From: Scatomorpha gallistercoris
Lineage (GTDB): Bacteria; Bacillota; Clostridia; Oscillospirales; Oscillospiraceae
Length of the DNA: 46,041 nucleotides
NCBI GenBank assembly: GCA_018713005.1
Contig: DVFX01000123.1
Span: forward strand, 1 to 46,041
Direction: 5' to 3'
The position numbers and the translations under genes are program-made. Positions 38,493 through 46,041 of this stretch are shown here, in pieces (the stretch's first letter is position 1; every line of letters begins with the position of its first letter). Below the pieces are notes generated by a model, which worked only from the letters and a program-made list of their open reading frames with translations, did no database searches and was not told the origin of the DNA.

Positions 38493-38612
38493 ATTCCGCA
38501 AATAGCGGAGCCGCCCTAGTATTTGATAAGACGCACAGCGCGCTGTACGCCTTCTCAAGTGCTATGGCCAAGCTCCGCCTGTACAATCAGACATCTGAAA
38601 GGAGCACAACTC

Positions 38613-40742
38613 ATGATTATCAAGCACAAGGAATTCCCCAACAAGCGCGTATACGAGATAGACTACTGCGGCCGCCCGCTGCGCATGGAGATTGGACGCA
38701 TGTGCGAGCTCGCCAACGCCGCTGTGCTGACCCAGTACGGCGAGACCACAGTGCTCGTGGCCGTGACCGCCTCCCCGCGCCCGCGCGACGGCATCGACTA
38801 CTTCCCGCTCAGCGTGGACTTCAACGAGAAGCTTTACGCCGTGGGCCGCATCCCCGGCAGCTTCATGCGCCGTGAGGGCCGTCCCAGCCTGCCCGCCGTG
38901 CTGGCCAGCCGCCTCATCGACCGCCCGATGCGCCCGCTGTTCCCCAGCGACCTGCGCAATGACGTCGCCATCCAGTGCGAAGTCCTCAGCGTCGACCGCG
39001 ACTGCTCCCCCGAGATAACCGCCATGATAGGCGCCAGCGCCGCCGTGGCCATTTCCGACATCCCCTGGAACGGCCCCATTGCCGGCATTTCCCTCGGCTG
39101 GGACGGCGAGAAGTACCTCTTCAACCCCACCAAGGCCGAGCGCGAGACCAACAAGATGACCGTCACCGTCGCCGCCACCCACAAGAAGGTCGTCATGATT
39201 GAGGCCGCCGCCGACCAGGTTCCCGACGAGGTCATGTACGAGGGCATCGTGCAGGCCCATGAGAAGGTCCAGCCCGTGCTCGACCTCATCGACAAGATGG
39301 TCGAGGAGATCGGCAAGCCCAAGTTCGAGTATGAGCACGCCGACTTCAACGAGGAGCTGTTCAGCAAGATAGTCGAATCCACCATGGACGAGGCCATGGC
39401 CGCCATGGACACCGACGACAAGAACGTCCGCGAGGAGCGCTGGAACAAGCTCATCGAGCACTGGCACGAGCTGTTCCTGGCCGACTACCCCGAGATGGAC
39501 AAGTACCTCGAGGAGATAACCTACAAGTTCCAGAAGAAGATAGTCAAGAAGTGGCTGCTTGAGGGCCACCGCGTCGACGGCCGCGCCATGAACGAGATCC
39601 GTCCTCTGGCCGCCGAGGTCGGCGTCATCCCCCGCGTCCACGGCAGCGGCCTTTTCACCCGCGGCCAGACTCAGGTGCTCAGCATAGCCACCCTCAACAC
39701 CCTCTCCATGAGCCAGAAGCTGGACACCATCTGGGAAGAGGAAGAGAAGCGCTACATGCACCACTACAACTTCCCCGGCTACTCCACCGGCGAGGCGAAG
39801 CCGCAGCGCTCCACCGGCCGCCGCGAGTACGGCCACGGCGCCCTGGCCGAGAAGGCCCTCGAGCCCGTCATCCCCAGCGTTGAGGACTTCCCCTACGCCA
39901 TCCGCGTGGTGAGCGAGGTGCTCTCCTCCAACGGCTCCACTTCCCAGGGCAGCATCTGCGGCAGCACCCTCGCCCTTATGGACGCCGGCGTGCCAATCAA
40001 GGCCCCCGTCGCCGGTATCTCCTGCGGCCTCATCCAGGACGGCGACACCTTCACCACCTTCATCGACATCCAGGGCGTCGAGGACTTCCACGGCGAAATG
40101 GACTTCAAGGTCGCCGGTACCAAGGACGGCATCACCGCCATCCAGATGGACCTCAAGAACGACGGCCTGACCCACGCCATCATCAAGGACGCCCTCACCA
40201 AGACCCGCGAGGCCCGCATCCAGATTCTCGACGAGATTATGCTCCCCTGCATCAGCGAGCCGCGCCACGAGCTGGCCAAGAGCGCTCCCAAGATGATAAA
40301 GATGACCATCAACCCGGACAAGATACGCGAGGTCATCGGCTCCGGCGGCAAGACCATCCAGAAGATTTGCGCCGACACCGGCTGCAAGATAGACATCGAG
40401 GACTCCGGCAACATCTACATTGCCAGCGCCGACATCGAGGCCTGCCGCGCCGCGCGAGCGACCATCGAGAACATCGTATTCGAGCCCGAGGTCGGTAAGA
40501 TGTACTACGGCAAGGTCGTGCGCATCATCCCCATCGGCGCCTTCGTCGAGCTCGCTCCCGGCAAGGACGGCATGATCCACATCAAGGACCTCGAGTTCAA
40601 GCGCACCGAGAAGGTTGAGGACGTCCTCAACATCGGCGACTACACCTGGGTCAAGGTCATGGAGATAGACGACCGCGGCCGCGTGAACCTCTCCCGCAAG
40701 GACGCGCTCAAAGAGCGCGAGGCCATGGGGCTCAAGGATTGA
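38613..40742 (+). CDS. pnp: Polyribonucleotide nucleotidyltransferase
   Basis: PNPase degrades RNA 3' to 5' by phosphorolysis. The 709 residues have two RNase PH domains (with GRIPGSFMRREGRPS and the second with QGSICGSTLALMDAGVP), a KH domain (DKIREVIGSGGKTIQKICAD) and a C-terminal S1 domain (GKVVRIIPIGAFVELAPGKDG). ATG 38613 follows AAAGGAG and gives the family N-terminus. Length is standard. Confidence 0.98.
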   Translation: MIIKHKEFPNKRVYEIDYCGRPLRMEIGRMCELANAAVLTQYGETTVLVAVTASPRPRDGIDYFPLSVDFNEKLYAVGRIPGSFMRREGRPSLPAVLASRLIDRPMRPLFPSDLRNDVAIQCEVLSVDRDCSPEITAMIGASAAVAISDIPWNGPIAGISLGWDGEKYLFNPTKAERETNKMTVTVAATHKKVVMIEAAADQVPDEVMYEGIVQAHEKVQPVLDLIDKMVEEIGKPKFEYEHADFNEELFSKIVESTMDEAMAAMDTDDKNVREERWNKLIEHWHELFLADYPEMDKYLEEITYKFQKKIVKKWLLEGHRVDGRAMNEIRPLAAEVGVIPRVHGSGLFTRGQTQVLSIATLNTLSMSQKLDTIWEEEEKRYMHHYNFPGYSTGEAKPQRSTGRREYGHGALAEKALEPVIPSVEDFPYAIRVVSEVLSSNGSTSQGSICGSTLALMDAGVPIKAPVAGISCGLIQDGDTFTTFIDIQGVEDFHGEMDFKVAGTKDGITAIQMDLKNDGLTHAIIKDALTKTREARIQILDEIMLPCISEPRHELAKSAPKMIKMTINPDKIREVIGSGGKTIQKICADTGCKIDIEDSGNIYIASADIEACRAARATIENIVFEPEVGKMYYGKVVRIIPIGAFVELAPGKDGMIHIKDLEFKRTEKVEDVLNIGDYTWVKVMEIDDRGRVNLSRKDALKEREAMGLKD

Positions 40743-40769
40743 AATAGCGCAGTAATAAGCAAGCTATAA

Positions 40770-40805
40770 CAAGAGGGAACCCGATGTCGGGTTCCCTCTT
40801 GTTGT
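40770..40805 (+). terminator. Terminator of pnp
   Basis: A perfect 15-bp stem (40770-40784 with 40787-40801) followed by TTGTTT. Confidence 0.85.
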
Positions 40806-40860
40806 TTGCGCTTTTGGCGGCACGCTACTGGCCTTCGCCAAAATGTGACTTTAGCTTTAG

Positions 40861-40925
40861 ACGCGGGCGGTTGCGTTAGTTACGCTGCCGCGTCCGTGCG
40901 CAACAGTGTCAGCGGCGACGCGCCG
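40861..40925. repeat. Dispersed repeat, copy B
   Basis: 40891-40925 matches 33174-33208 at 31 of 35 positions. The copy ends eight bases before the last codon of the reductase gene (minus strand). The rest of 40806-40932 shows no gene. Confidence 0.75.
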
Positions 40926-40932
40926 ACGCTGC

Positions 40933-42936
40933 TTATATCTCGCGGCCTATCTTGTTGCCGTCCGCTACGGAGTGCATGATATTGCCGGGCGCCTTTTTGG
41001 CGTCGCCGATTATATAGACCTCGCGGCCGAGTTCCTTGATGGCGGTATAAAGGCCGTCATTGGAGGCAAAGCCGGTGGCAAGTATCACGGTGTCGGCGGG
41101 GATTTCGCTCTTCTCACCGGATTTTTCTATCACGACGGAGCCGTCCTTTATCTCGGTGACGGCAGTGGAGAGATGGATGTCGGCCTTGTAATAGTCCAGC
41201 AGGTCCTCGAGCATGAGCACGATTGCCGCAGACACCGGCTCGTCGCCGCCGGAAACCAGCCTGTCAAGGTATTCGACGACGCTCACCTGTTTGCCGGCGC
41301 GCACAAGCTCGTAAGCTACCTCGCAGCCGACCTGTCCGCCGCCGACAACGACAACGCGCTCGCCAATCTCGGCCTTGTCCAGCAGGACGTCCACCGCAGT
41401 GACGACGTTTTTGTCGTCCACGCCGGGCAGATTGGGAATCTTGACATGTGCGCCCGTGGAGACGATGAAGGCGTCGGCGTCTATGTTTTTTATGTCCTCG
41501 CCCGTCAGGTTGTGATAGAGCTCGACCTTCACGCCGGCTTTTTCGAGGTCATGTTCGAACCAGTCGATGAGCCTGCGGGACGCGGCCTTGTAGTCGGGTA
41601 CGTTCGCGGCTAGCGTGAGGCCGCCGAGGCGGCTGCCCTTTTCATAGATGGTGACGTCGTGACCGCGCCTTGCCGCAATGCGCGCGGCCTCCATGCCGCC
41701 CACGCCGCCGCCTATAACGGCGATCTTCTTCGGCTTTTCGGTGGGGATAAGCTCCTCGTTCGCCTCGTTGAACAAATCTGCGTTGACGGCGCAGAGCATG
41801 GTCTGCCCGGCAAATATGCGGCCTATGCAGCCGACATTGCAGCCGATGCAGGGACGGATATCTGATATCTTGCCCTCTGCCGCCTTGTTCACCCACTGCG
41901 GGTCTGCCAGCAGCGCGCGCCCCAGAGCGACGGCGGTGACCTTGCCTTCGGCTATGGCTTCGTTCGCCATTTCGGGGCGAAGTATTTTGCCTGGGCCTAT
42001 GACGGGAATGTGTACTTCTTTAGTCAGCGGGGCAAAGTCGTCAAGCCAGAGGCCCTCCTTGTGGTACATGGGAGGGTAAAGCCAGTGGAAAGAGTCGTAA
42101 GCGCCGTTGCCCATGAGAAAGCCGTCGTACCCAGCGGCCTCGAGCTTCTTTGCCATCTCTACGGATTCGGCTATATCGCGGCCATACTCGGTATACACTT
42201 CGCCGGGTACGGCAGCCTGGCGCTCAGCGCGCATATAGTGCTTTGTGCCGAGACGGCAGGTAACAGGGAAGTCGGGGGAGATTTCGGCCTTGATGCGTTT
42301 GACTATCTCAGTCAGGACACGCAGCTGCTTGTCCATGCTGCCGCCAAACTCGTCGGTGCGATGGTTGAAGGCGTCGGTGGTGAATTGGTCGCCCATGTAG
42401 CCGCCGTATGCGCCGTTGATGTCCACGCCGTCGGCCCCGGCCTTGTATATCAGCTTTGCGCCCTCGACGACGGAGTCGATGAGGCCGTAGATTTCCTCCG
42501 TGGTCATGGCGCGGCAGGTGACTTCCGGCTTCCAGCGGTTGGGCCCCTCGCTGACGGCGACGGGTTGGTCCTGCATGAACTCGGAGAAAGCCACTCGCCC
42601 CAGACCAAACCAAACCTGAACGAAGAGCTTGGCTCCGTATTTGTGCAGAGAGTCAGCAAGCTTGCCGCACTGCTCTACAAAACGTTCCGGCTTGGCGAAG
42701 GGGGATATCGTGAAGGGACAGCGCTCAAGATGTGCGTCAGGCACGTTTCCGCAGGTGAACACCGCGCCGACGCCGCCTTTGGCGCGCTCGGTGTAGTAGT
42801 CAATCATCTTGTCGGAGAAAACGGATTGTTCCTCAAACCAGCCGATGGTCAGCATGGGGGACATGACGACCTTGTTCTTGATTTCAACTTTTCCGATTTT
42901 GAAGGGCTTGAACAACTCATGATAACATTTTTCCAT
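40933..42936 (-). CDS. Enoate/2,4-dienoyl-CoA reductase-type Fe-S flavoenzyme
   Basis: The 667 residues follow the old-yellow-enzyme plan: an FMN-binding barrel (KNKVVMSPMLTIGW, GADGVDINGAYGGYMGDQFT), a 4Fe-4S motif near residue 363 (CIGCNVGCIGR), and a FAD/NAD domain from about residue 400 (KKIAVIGGGVGGMEAARIAA, VVVVGGGQVGCEVAYEL). Relatives reduce enoates, dienoyl-CoA or bile-acid enones with NAD(P)H in anaerobes. ATG 42936 follows AGGAGG. It is divergent from a TetR gene and carries a large operator at its promoter, so it is probably substrate-induced. The substrate is not readable. Confidence 0.92.
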   Translation of the reverse strand: MEKCYHELFKPFKIGKVEIKNKVVMSPMLTIGWFEEQSVFSDKMIDYYTERAKGGVGAVFTCGNVPDAHLERCPFTISPFAKPERFVEQCGKLADSLHKYGAKLFVQVWFGLGRVAFSEFMQDQPVAVSEGPNRWKPEVTCRAMTTEEIYGLIDSVVEGAKLIYKAGADGVDINGAYGGYMGDQFTTDAFNHRTDEFGGSMDKQLRVLTEIVKRIKAEISPDFPVTCRLGTKHYMRAERQAAVPGEVYTEYGRDIAESVEMAKKLEAAGYDGFLMGNGAYDSFHWLYPPMYHKEGLWLDDFAPLTKEVHIPVIGPGKILRPEMANEAIAEGKVTAVALGRALLADPQWVNKAAEGKISDIRPCIGCNVGCIGRIFAGQTMLCAVNADLFNEANEELIPTEKPKKIAVIGGGVGGMEAARIAARRGHDVTIYEKGSRLGGLTLAANVPDYKAASRRLIDWFEHDLEKAGVKVELYHNLTGEDIKNIDADAFIVSTGAHVKIPNLPGVDDKNVVTAVDVLLDKAEIGERVVVVGGGQVGCEVAYELVRAGKQVSVVEYLDRLVSGGDEPVSAAIVLMLEDLLDYYKADIHLSTAVTEIKDGSVVIEKSGEKSEIPADTVILATGFASNDGLYTAIKELGREVYIIGDAKKAPGNIMHSVADGNKIGREI

Positions 42937-42975
42937 GGGGAAATCCTCCTTATTTTCTTGCGCCAAAGCATTGCG

Positions 42976-43005
42976 AATTTGTTCAGAACACGTTCTGAAC
43001 AAATT
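42976..43005. promoter_or_regulatory. Large TetR operator downstream of the reductase -10
   Basis: A perfect 14-bp inverted repeat with a 2-bp centre (left arm AATTTGTTCAGAAC) covers the transcription start region of the reductase gene. Inducible blocking by the divergently encoded TetR protein is the natural reading. Confidence 0.9.
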
Positions 43006-43006
43006 C

Positions 43007-43035
43007 AACATAACACAGCGTCAGCTTTTTGTCAA
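43007..43035 (-). promoter_or_regulatory. Promoter of the enoate-reductase-type gene
   Basis: On the minus strand TTGACA (43035-43030), 17-bp spacer and TATGTT (43012-43007). Confidence 0.8.
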
Positions 43036-43044
43036 TAGATTTCT

Positions 43045-43054
43045 GAACATGTTC
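43045..43054. promoter_or_regulatory. Second, shorter operator
   Basis: The palindrome GAACATGTTC repeats the GAAC/GTTC half-sites of the larger operator and lies between the two divergent promoters, so it could serve autoregulation. Confidence 0.65.
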
Positions 43055-43064
43055 TCAAAATTTC

Positions 43065-43093
43065 TTGAAGTTTTACGGGTCATGCCTTATACT
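43065..43093 (+). promoter_or_regulatory. Promoter of the TetR gene
   Basis: TTGAAG (43065-43070), 17-bp spacer and TATACT (43088-43093). Confidence 0.75.
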
Positions 43094-43124
43094 ACTTATG
43101 CAGCAGGAATTTTGGAGAGTGCAT

Positions 43125-43718
43125 ATGGATTACAGCAAGTTTGAAACTAAGGACATGAAAAACCGCAAGTTGAAGGAGCACATTTTCAACGTTGCCCTTT
43201 CGCTTATGAAGCAGATAGGCTATGACAACATAACGATAAGGATGATCTGCTCAGAGGCGGGGATTTCTACAGGTATGTTTTATCAGCACTTCAGCTCCAA
43301 GGACGACATACTCGCTTTCTACTATGACAAGGCCCAGGCGGATTTTGAGGAGATAGTGAATGAAAAGCTTGCTGGCCTGTCGATAGACAAGCAGCTGGTT
43401 GAGTTTTATACCTGGGTCTGTGGATTCACGGCTGAGCTTGGAGTGGACTTTTGCCGCAACTTCTTCAGCAGCAAGAACCAGCGGATGAATACGAACCTCT
43501 TTCACAACAAGATGATAGACATCACCAACCGCTGCATAGAGGACGCGTGCGCGGCGGGTTTCAGGCTTAGTGAAGGACGGACGGCATATGCCGTGTCAAA
43601 GGACCTGTGCGTCATGGTCAAGGGCGTCATCTTTGATTGGAGCGCACATGACGGCAGCTACGACATGGCGCAGTTTGCGCACGATTTGCTGATGCGCTGC
43701 ATCGGCGGCCTGCTCTGA
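43125..43718 (+). CDS. TetR/AcrR-family regulator
   Basis: The 197 residues start MDYSKFETKDMKNRKLKEHI; the HTH is at about residues 30-60 (GYDNITIRMICSEAGISTGM then FYQHFSSKDDIL). The C-terminal ligand domain is mostly helical. ATG 43125 follows GGAGAG. It is divergent from the reductase gene, and the palindromes between them fit a TetR dimer. Ligand is probably the reductase substrate or a related compound. Confidence 0.93.
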   Translation: MDYSKFETKDMKNRKLKEHIFNVALSLMKQIGYDNITIRMICSEAGISTGMFYQHFSSKDDILAFYYDKAQADFEEIVNEKLAGLSIDKQLVEFYTWVCGFTAELGVDFCRNFFSSKNQRMNTNLFHNKMIDITNRCIEDACAAGFRLSEGRTAYAVSKDLCVMVKGVIFDWSAHDGSYDMAQFAHDLLMRCIGGLL

Positions 43719-43747
43719 GTGTGCCGGGGCTGTATTGAAAACAAGTG

Positions 43748-43776
43748 AGCCGGCTGTTTACAGCAGCCGGCTTTTT
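43748..43776 (+). terminator. Terminator of the TetR gene
   Basis: AGCCGGCT (43748-43755) pairs with 43765-43772, extended by GCTG/CAGC, followed by TTTTT. Confidence 0.88.
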
Positions 43777-43796
43777 CACACGGAGGTGACACCACA

Positions 43797-45002
43797 ATGC
43801 GCGTACTCATAATCGGGGCGGGTGCGTCGGGGATGATGGCGGCGCTTACGGCGGTGCGGGCCGGGCACGAGGTCGTGCTCTTCGAGCGGCAGGCCCGAGT
43901 GGGCCGTAAGCTCGCCGCGACCGGCAACGGCCGCTGCAACATCACGAACACGGCGTCGTCGGCTGCGCACTACCACGGAGAGGCGCCGGGCTTTGCCGCG
44001 CCCGCGCTGGAATACATGCCCGTGGCGGACACGCTCGCGCTCTTCCGCGGCATCGGGCTCCTGACGCGCGAGGAGTACGGCGGCAGGGTCTACCCGCTCT
44101 CGAACAGCGCCAACTCCGTGACGGACACGCTCCGCTTCGCGCTCGAGGCCGAGGGGGTGCGGCTCGTCCCCGGAGACCGCGTCCGCGCCCTCACCCGCAC
44201 ACAGGACGGCTTCGCCGTTTCAACCGAGAGCGGCGCGTTTGCCACCGGCGACGCGGCCATCGTCGCCTGCGGCGGCCTGGCCGGCGAAAAGCTCGGCGGG
44301 GGCAAAGACGGCTATGAGCTCCTGAAGTCCCTCGGCCACAGCCGCACGGCGCTCTATCCCGCGCTCGCGCAGATTACAACTGCGCCGGAGTTCCCGCGCT
44401 CGCTCAAGGGCGTGAAGGCCGACTGCGCCATGACGCTTCTGCGCGGGAAAACCGAGCTCGCGCACAGCGAGGGCGAGGCGCTTTTTGCCGACACGGGCGT
44501 GTCCGGCCCGGCGGCCTTCGATTTGACGCGCACTGTTGCCACAAGCGGAGAGGGGCTGACGCTCTCGCTGGACCTTCTGCGCGACTACAGCTTTGGAGAA
44601 GTGCTCGATTACCTCCGTGAGCGGCAAAACGCCGCGCCGCAGCTGACGGCGGGGGAGGCCTTCATCGGCGCGGTGCCGAACCGCCTTGCGCGCATGCTTG
44701 CAAAGTACGCGGGCGTGAGGCAGGATGCTCCGGTCACGAGCCTCGACGCGCGGGCGCTGAAGGCCATGGCGAACGCGGCCAAGCGCTTTGAGCTGCCCGT
44801 GCGCGGTACGGAGGGCTTCGGCACAGCCCAGGTCACGGCGGGCGGCATAAAAACCTCCGAGTTCGACGCCGCCACGATGCGCAGCCGCTTGGTGCCGGGC
44901 CTCTACGCCTGCGGCGAGGTGCTGGACATAGACGGGGACTGCGGCGGCTTCAATCTCCAGTGGGCCTGGTCGAGCGGCGCGCTCGCGGGGAGGCTGCTAT
45001 GA
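43797..45002 (+). CDS. HI0933/YhiN-type FAD-dependent oxidoreductase
   Basis: The 401 residues begin with a dinucleotide-binding motif VLIIGAGASGMMAALTAVRA, then ERQARVGRKLAATGNGRCNI typical of the HI0933-like family, and end ACGEVLDIDGDCGGFNLQWA. Relatives include the BaiN-like flavoproteins; the general reaction is not established. GGAGGTGA precedes ATG 43797. The stop overlaps the next start by four bases. Confidence 0.94.
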   Translation: MRVLIIGAGASGMMAALTAVRAGHEVVLFERQARVGRKLAATGNGRCNITNTASSAAHYHGEAPGFAAPALEYMPVADTLALFRGIGLLTREEYGGRVYPLSNSANSVTDTLRFALEAEGVRLVPGDRVRALTRTQDGFAVSTESGAFATGDAAIVACGGLAGEKLGGGKDGYELLKSLGHSRTALYPALAQITTAPEFPRSLKGVKADCAMTLLRGKTELAHSEGEALFADTGVSGPAAFDLTRTVATSGEGLTLSLDLLRDYSFGEVLDYLRERQNAAPQLTAGEAFIGAVPNRLARMLAKYAGVRQDAPVTSLDARALKAMANAAKRFELPVRGTEGFGTAQVTAGGIKTSEFDAATMRSRLVPGLYACGEVLDIDGDCGGFNLQWAWSSGALAGRLL

Positions 45003-46041
45003 AAACTGTACCCAATCTCACGCTCGCGCCGGGACGCGATGAGCGTGAGCTATATGCCCTCGCGGCGAAGAAGCTCGGCGTCAGGCCGGGCGCGATAGAG
45101 GAGCTAAAAATAAAGCGCCGGAGCCTGGACGCGCGGCGCAAGGGCGCGATCAAATACGTCTATACTGTCGACGTGCGCCTGAAGGGCGAGCCTGCAGAGA
45201 CGCCCGACGAGTACGCCGTCCCTCGCCTGGCGCCGCGGGGCGCGCCTGTTGTCATCGCCGGCTTCGGCCCGGCGGGGATGTTCTGCGCGCTAACGCTCGC
45301 CCGCGCGGGCTTGAGACCTATAGTGCTCGAGCGCGGTAAGGACGTCGGCGCGCGCACTGCGGCCGTCGCCGCGTTCCGTGCCGGAGACGCGCTCGACGCC
45401 GAGTGCAACGTGCAGTTCGGCGAGGGCGGAGCCGGAACTTTTTCGGACGGAAAGCTGAACACCGGCACGCATGACAAGAGAATCACGCACGTTTTGCGCG
45501 AATTTTATAATCATGGCGCACCCAAAAGCGTGACCTATGACGCAAAGCCCCACGTCGGCACGGACGTGCTGAGCCGGGTGGTGAAGAGCATCCGCGAGGA
45601 GATTATATCGCTCGGCGGCGAGGTGCGCTTCGGCTCAAAGCTCAGCGGGCTCGTGCTGGACGAGAGCGGCGCCGTCAGCGGGGCGCGTGTCGTTTCCGGC
45701 GGCGTGGAATATGTGCAGGAGTGCTCGTCGCTCGTGCTCGCCACGGGCCACAGCGCGCGGGATACCTTTGAAATGCTGCTCGGGACGGGCGTGCCCATGG
45801 AGGTCAAAGCTTTCTCAATGGGCGCGCGAATCGAGCATTTGCAGGCCGAGCTGGATTTGACTCAGTACGGCGTCCCGCGCGGGAAAAGGCTGCCCGCCGC
45901 GGACTACTCGCTCAGCGTACACCTGCCCGACGGGCGCGGGGTATACACCTTCTGCATGTGCCCCGGCGGCGAGGTCATTGCCGCGGCGAGCGAGCCGGGC
46001 GGCGTCGTGACGAACGGCATGAGCTATTCGGGCCGCGCCAT
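44999..46041 (+). CDS. FAD-dependent dehydrogenase, cut by the window end
   Basis: ATG 44999 opens a frame that continues past the last base (347 residues visible). It has an N-terminal domain of about 80 residues (AAKKLGVRPGAIEELKIKRR), then VVIAGFGPAGMFCALTLARA and ERGKDVGARTAAV, followed by CNVQFGEGGAGTFSDGKLNT. These are the marks of the conserved uncharacterised FAD-dependent dehydrogenase family that often follows HI0933-type genes. ATGA overlap shows translational coupling. Confidence 0.92.
   Translation, partial: MKTVPNLTLAPGRDERELYALAAKKLGVRPGAIEELKIKRRSLDARRKGAIKYVYTVDVRLKGEPAETPDEYAVPRLAPRGAPVVIAGFGPAGMFCALTLARAGLRPIVLERGKDVGARTAAVAAFRAGDALDAECNVQFGEGGAGTFSDGKLNTGTHDKRITHVLREFYNHGAPKSVTYDAKPHVGTDVLSRVVKSIREEIISLGGEVRFGSKLSGLVLDESGAVSGARVVSGGVEYVQECSSLVLATGHSARDTFEMLLGTGVPMEVKAFSMGARIEHLQAELDLTQYGVPRGKRLPAADYSLSVHLPDGRGVYTFCMCPGGEVIAAASEPGGVVTNGMSYSGRA

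Noticed and set aside
38562..40580. Minus-strand frame of 672 codons opposite pnp
   Set aside because: Antisense shadow of PNPase; no domain seen.
33174..40925. Composite transposon bounded by the two dispersed repeats
   Set aside because: No transposase lies between them and the enclosed genes are ordinary chromosomal ones, including rpsO and pnp.

Overview
The window reads as chromosomal DNA of a GC-rich, anaerobic member of the Firmicutes, most likely a gut Oscillospiraceae-type Clostridium (relatives of Flavonifractor, Oscillibacter or Lawsonibacter). The lineage is inferred from family content rather than from a database match: Rnf-type flavin/Fe-S subunits, a 2-hydroxyacyl-CoA dehydratase pair, type III glutamine synthetase, an EFR1-type flavodoxin-ferredoxin, an enoate-reductase-like enzyme, a dlt operon, PadR/DUF1700 and many small XRE regulators. 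Genes are dense on both strands, promoters are sigma-A type, and intrinsic terminators with U-tracts are common. No rRNA, tRNA, CRISPR array, transposase or prophage was seen.

Layout. 1-5200 (+): end of an unknown protein, ApbE flavin transferase, then RnfC, RnfD, an RnfG with three FMN-attachment motifs and a small membrane protein; RnfE, RnfA and RnfB are absent. 5293-6468 (-): infC-rpmI-rplT with a leader attenuator and an apparent AUA start for IF3. 6687-8573: an XRE regulator divergent from a 51-residue protein, then a MerR-RDD membrane regulator with a textbook MerR operator and a displaced C-terminal frame. 8613-10449: SHOCT protein, deoC and a tandem-OB SSB-like protein. 10492-17583 (-): a D-alanylation operon led by a large FG-GAP lipoprotein, then dltA, dltC, dltB, dltD and a 48-residue DltX-like protein at the 3' end. 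17710-20466 (+): EFR1 protein and typA/bipA. 20629-23615 (-): 2-hydroxyacyl-CoA dehydratase pair plus a tiny membrane protein. 23859-25680: PadR-DUF1700 pair facing an XRE/membrane-protein operon. 25940-28004: nadE, a DUF6508 protein, a possible small basic peptide, a ribbon-helix-helix regulator and the second small paralogue. 28336-34793 (+): glutamine synthetase III, MATE transporter, HD hydrolase, the ACT (UPF0237)/UPF0210 pair and DUF896. 34878-36507 (-): ECF sigma factor and probable anti-sigma. 36714-37844: three tandem XRE genes (one frameshifted), an operator cluster and the third small paralogue. 37976-40742 (+): rpsO-pnp. 40933-43718: enoate-reductase-like enzyme divergent from its TetR regulator with large operators. 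43797-46041 (+): two FAD oxidoreductases, the second cut by the window end.

How the parts connect. ApbE probably flavinylates RnfG (three sites) and perhaps RnfD, giving a flavin-rich membrane or surface electron carrier that cannot be a standard six-subunit Rnf complex. The dlt genes charge D-alanine (DltA), carry it (DltC) and transfer it across the membrane (DltB, DltX, DltD); the leading lipoprotein is a new candidate partner. The three related 49-52 residue proteins, each transcribed away from a small DNA-binding protein, form a recurring module of unknown function. Two intergenic regions (32838-33208 and 38246-38492) are packed with perfect hairpins, and a related 35-base block recurs at 33174 and 40891.
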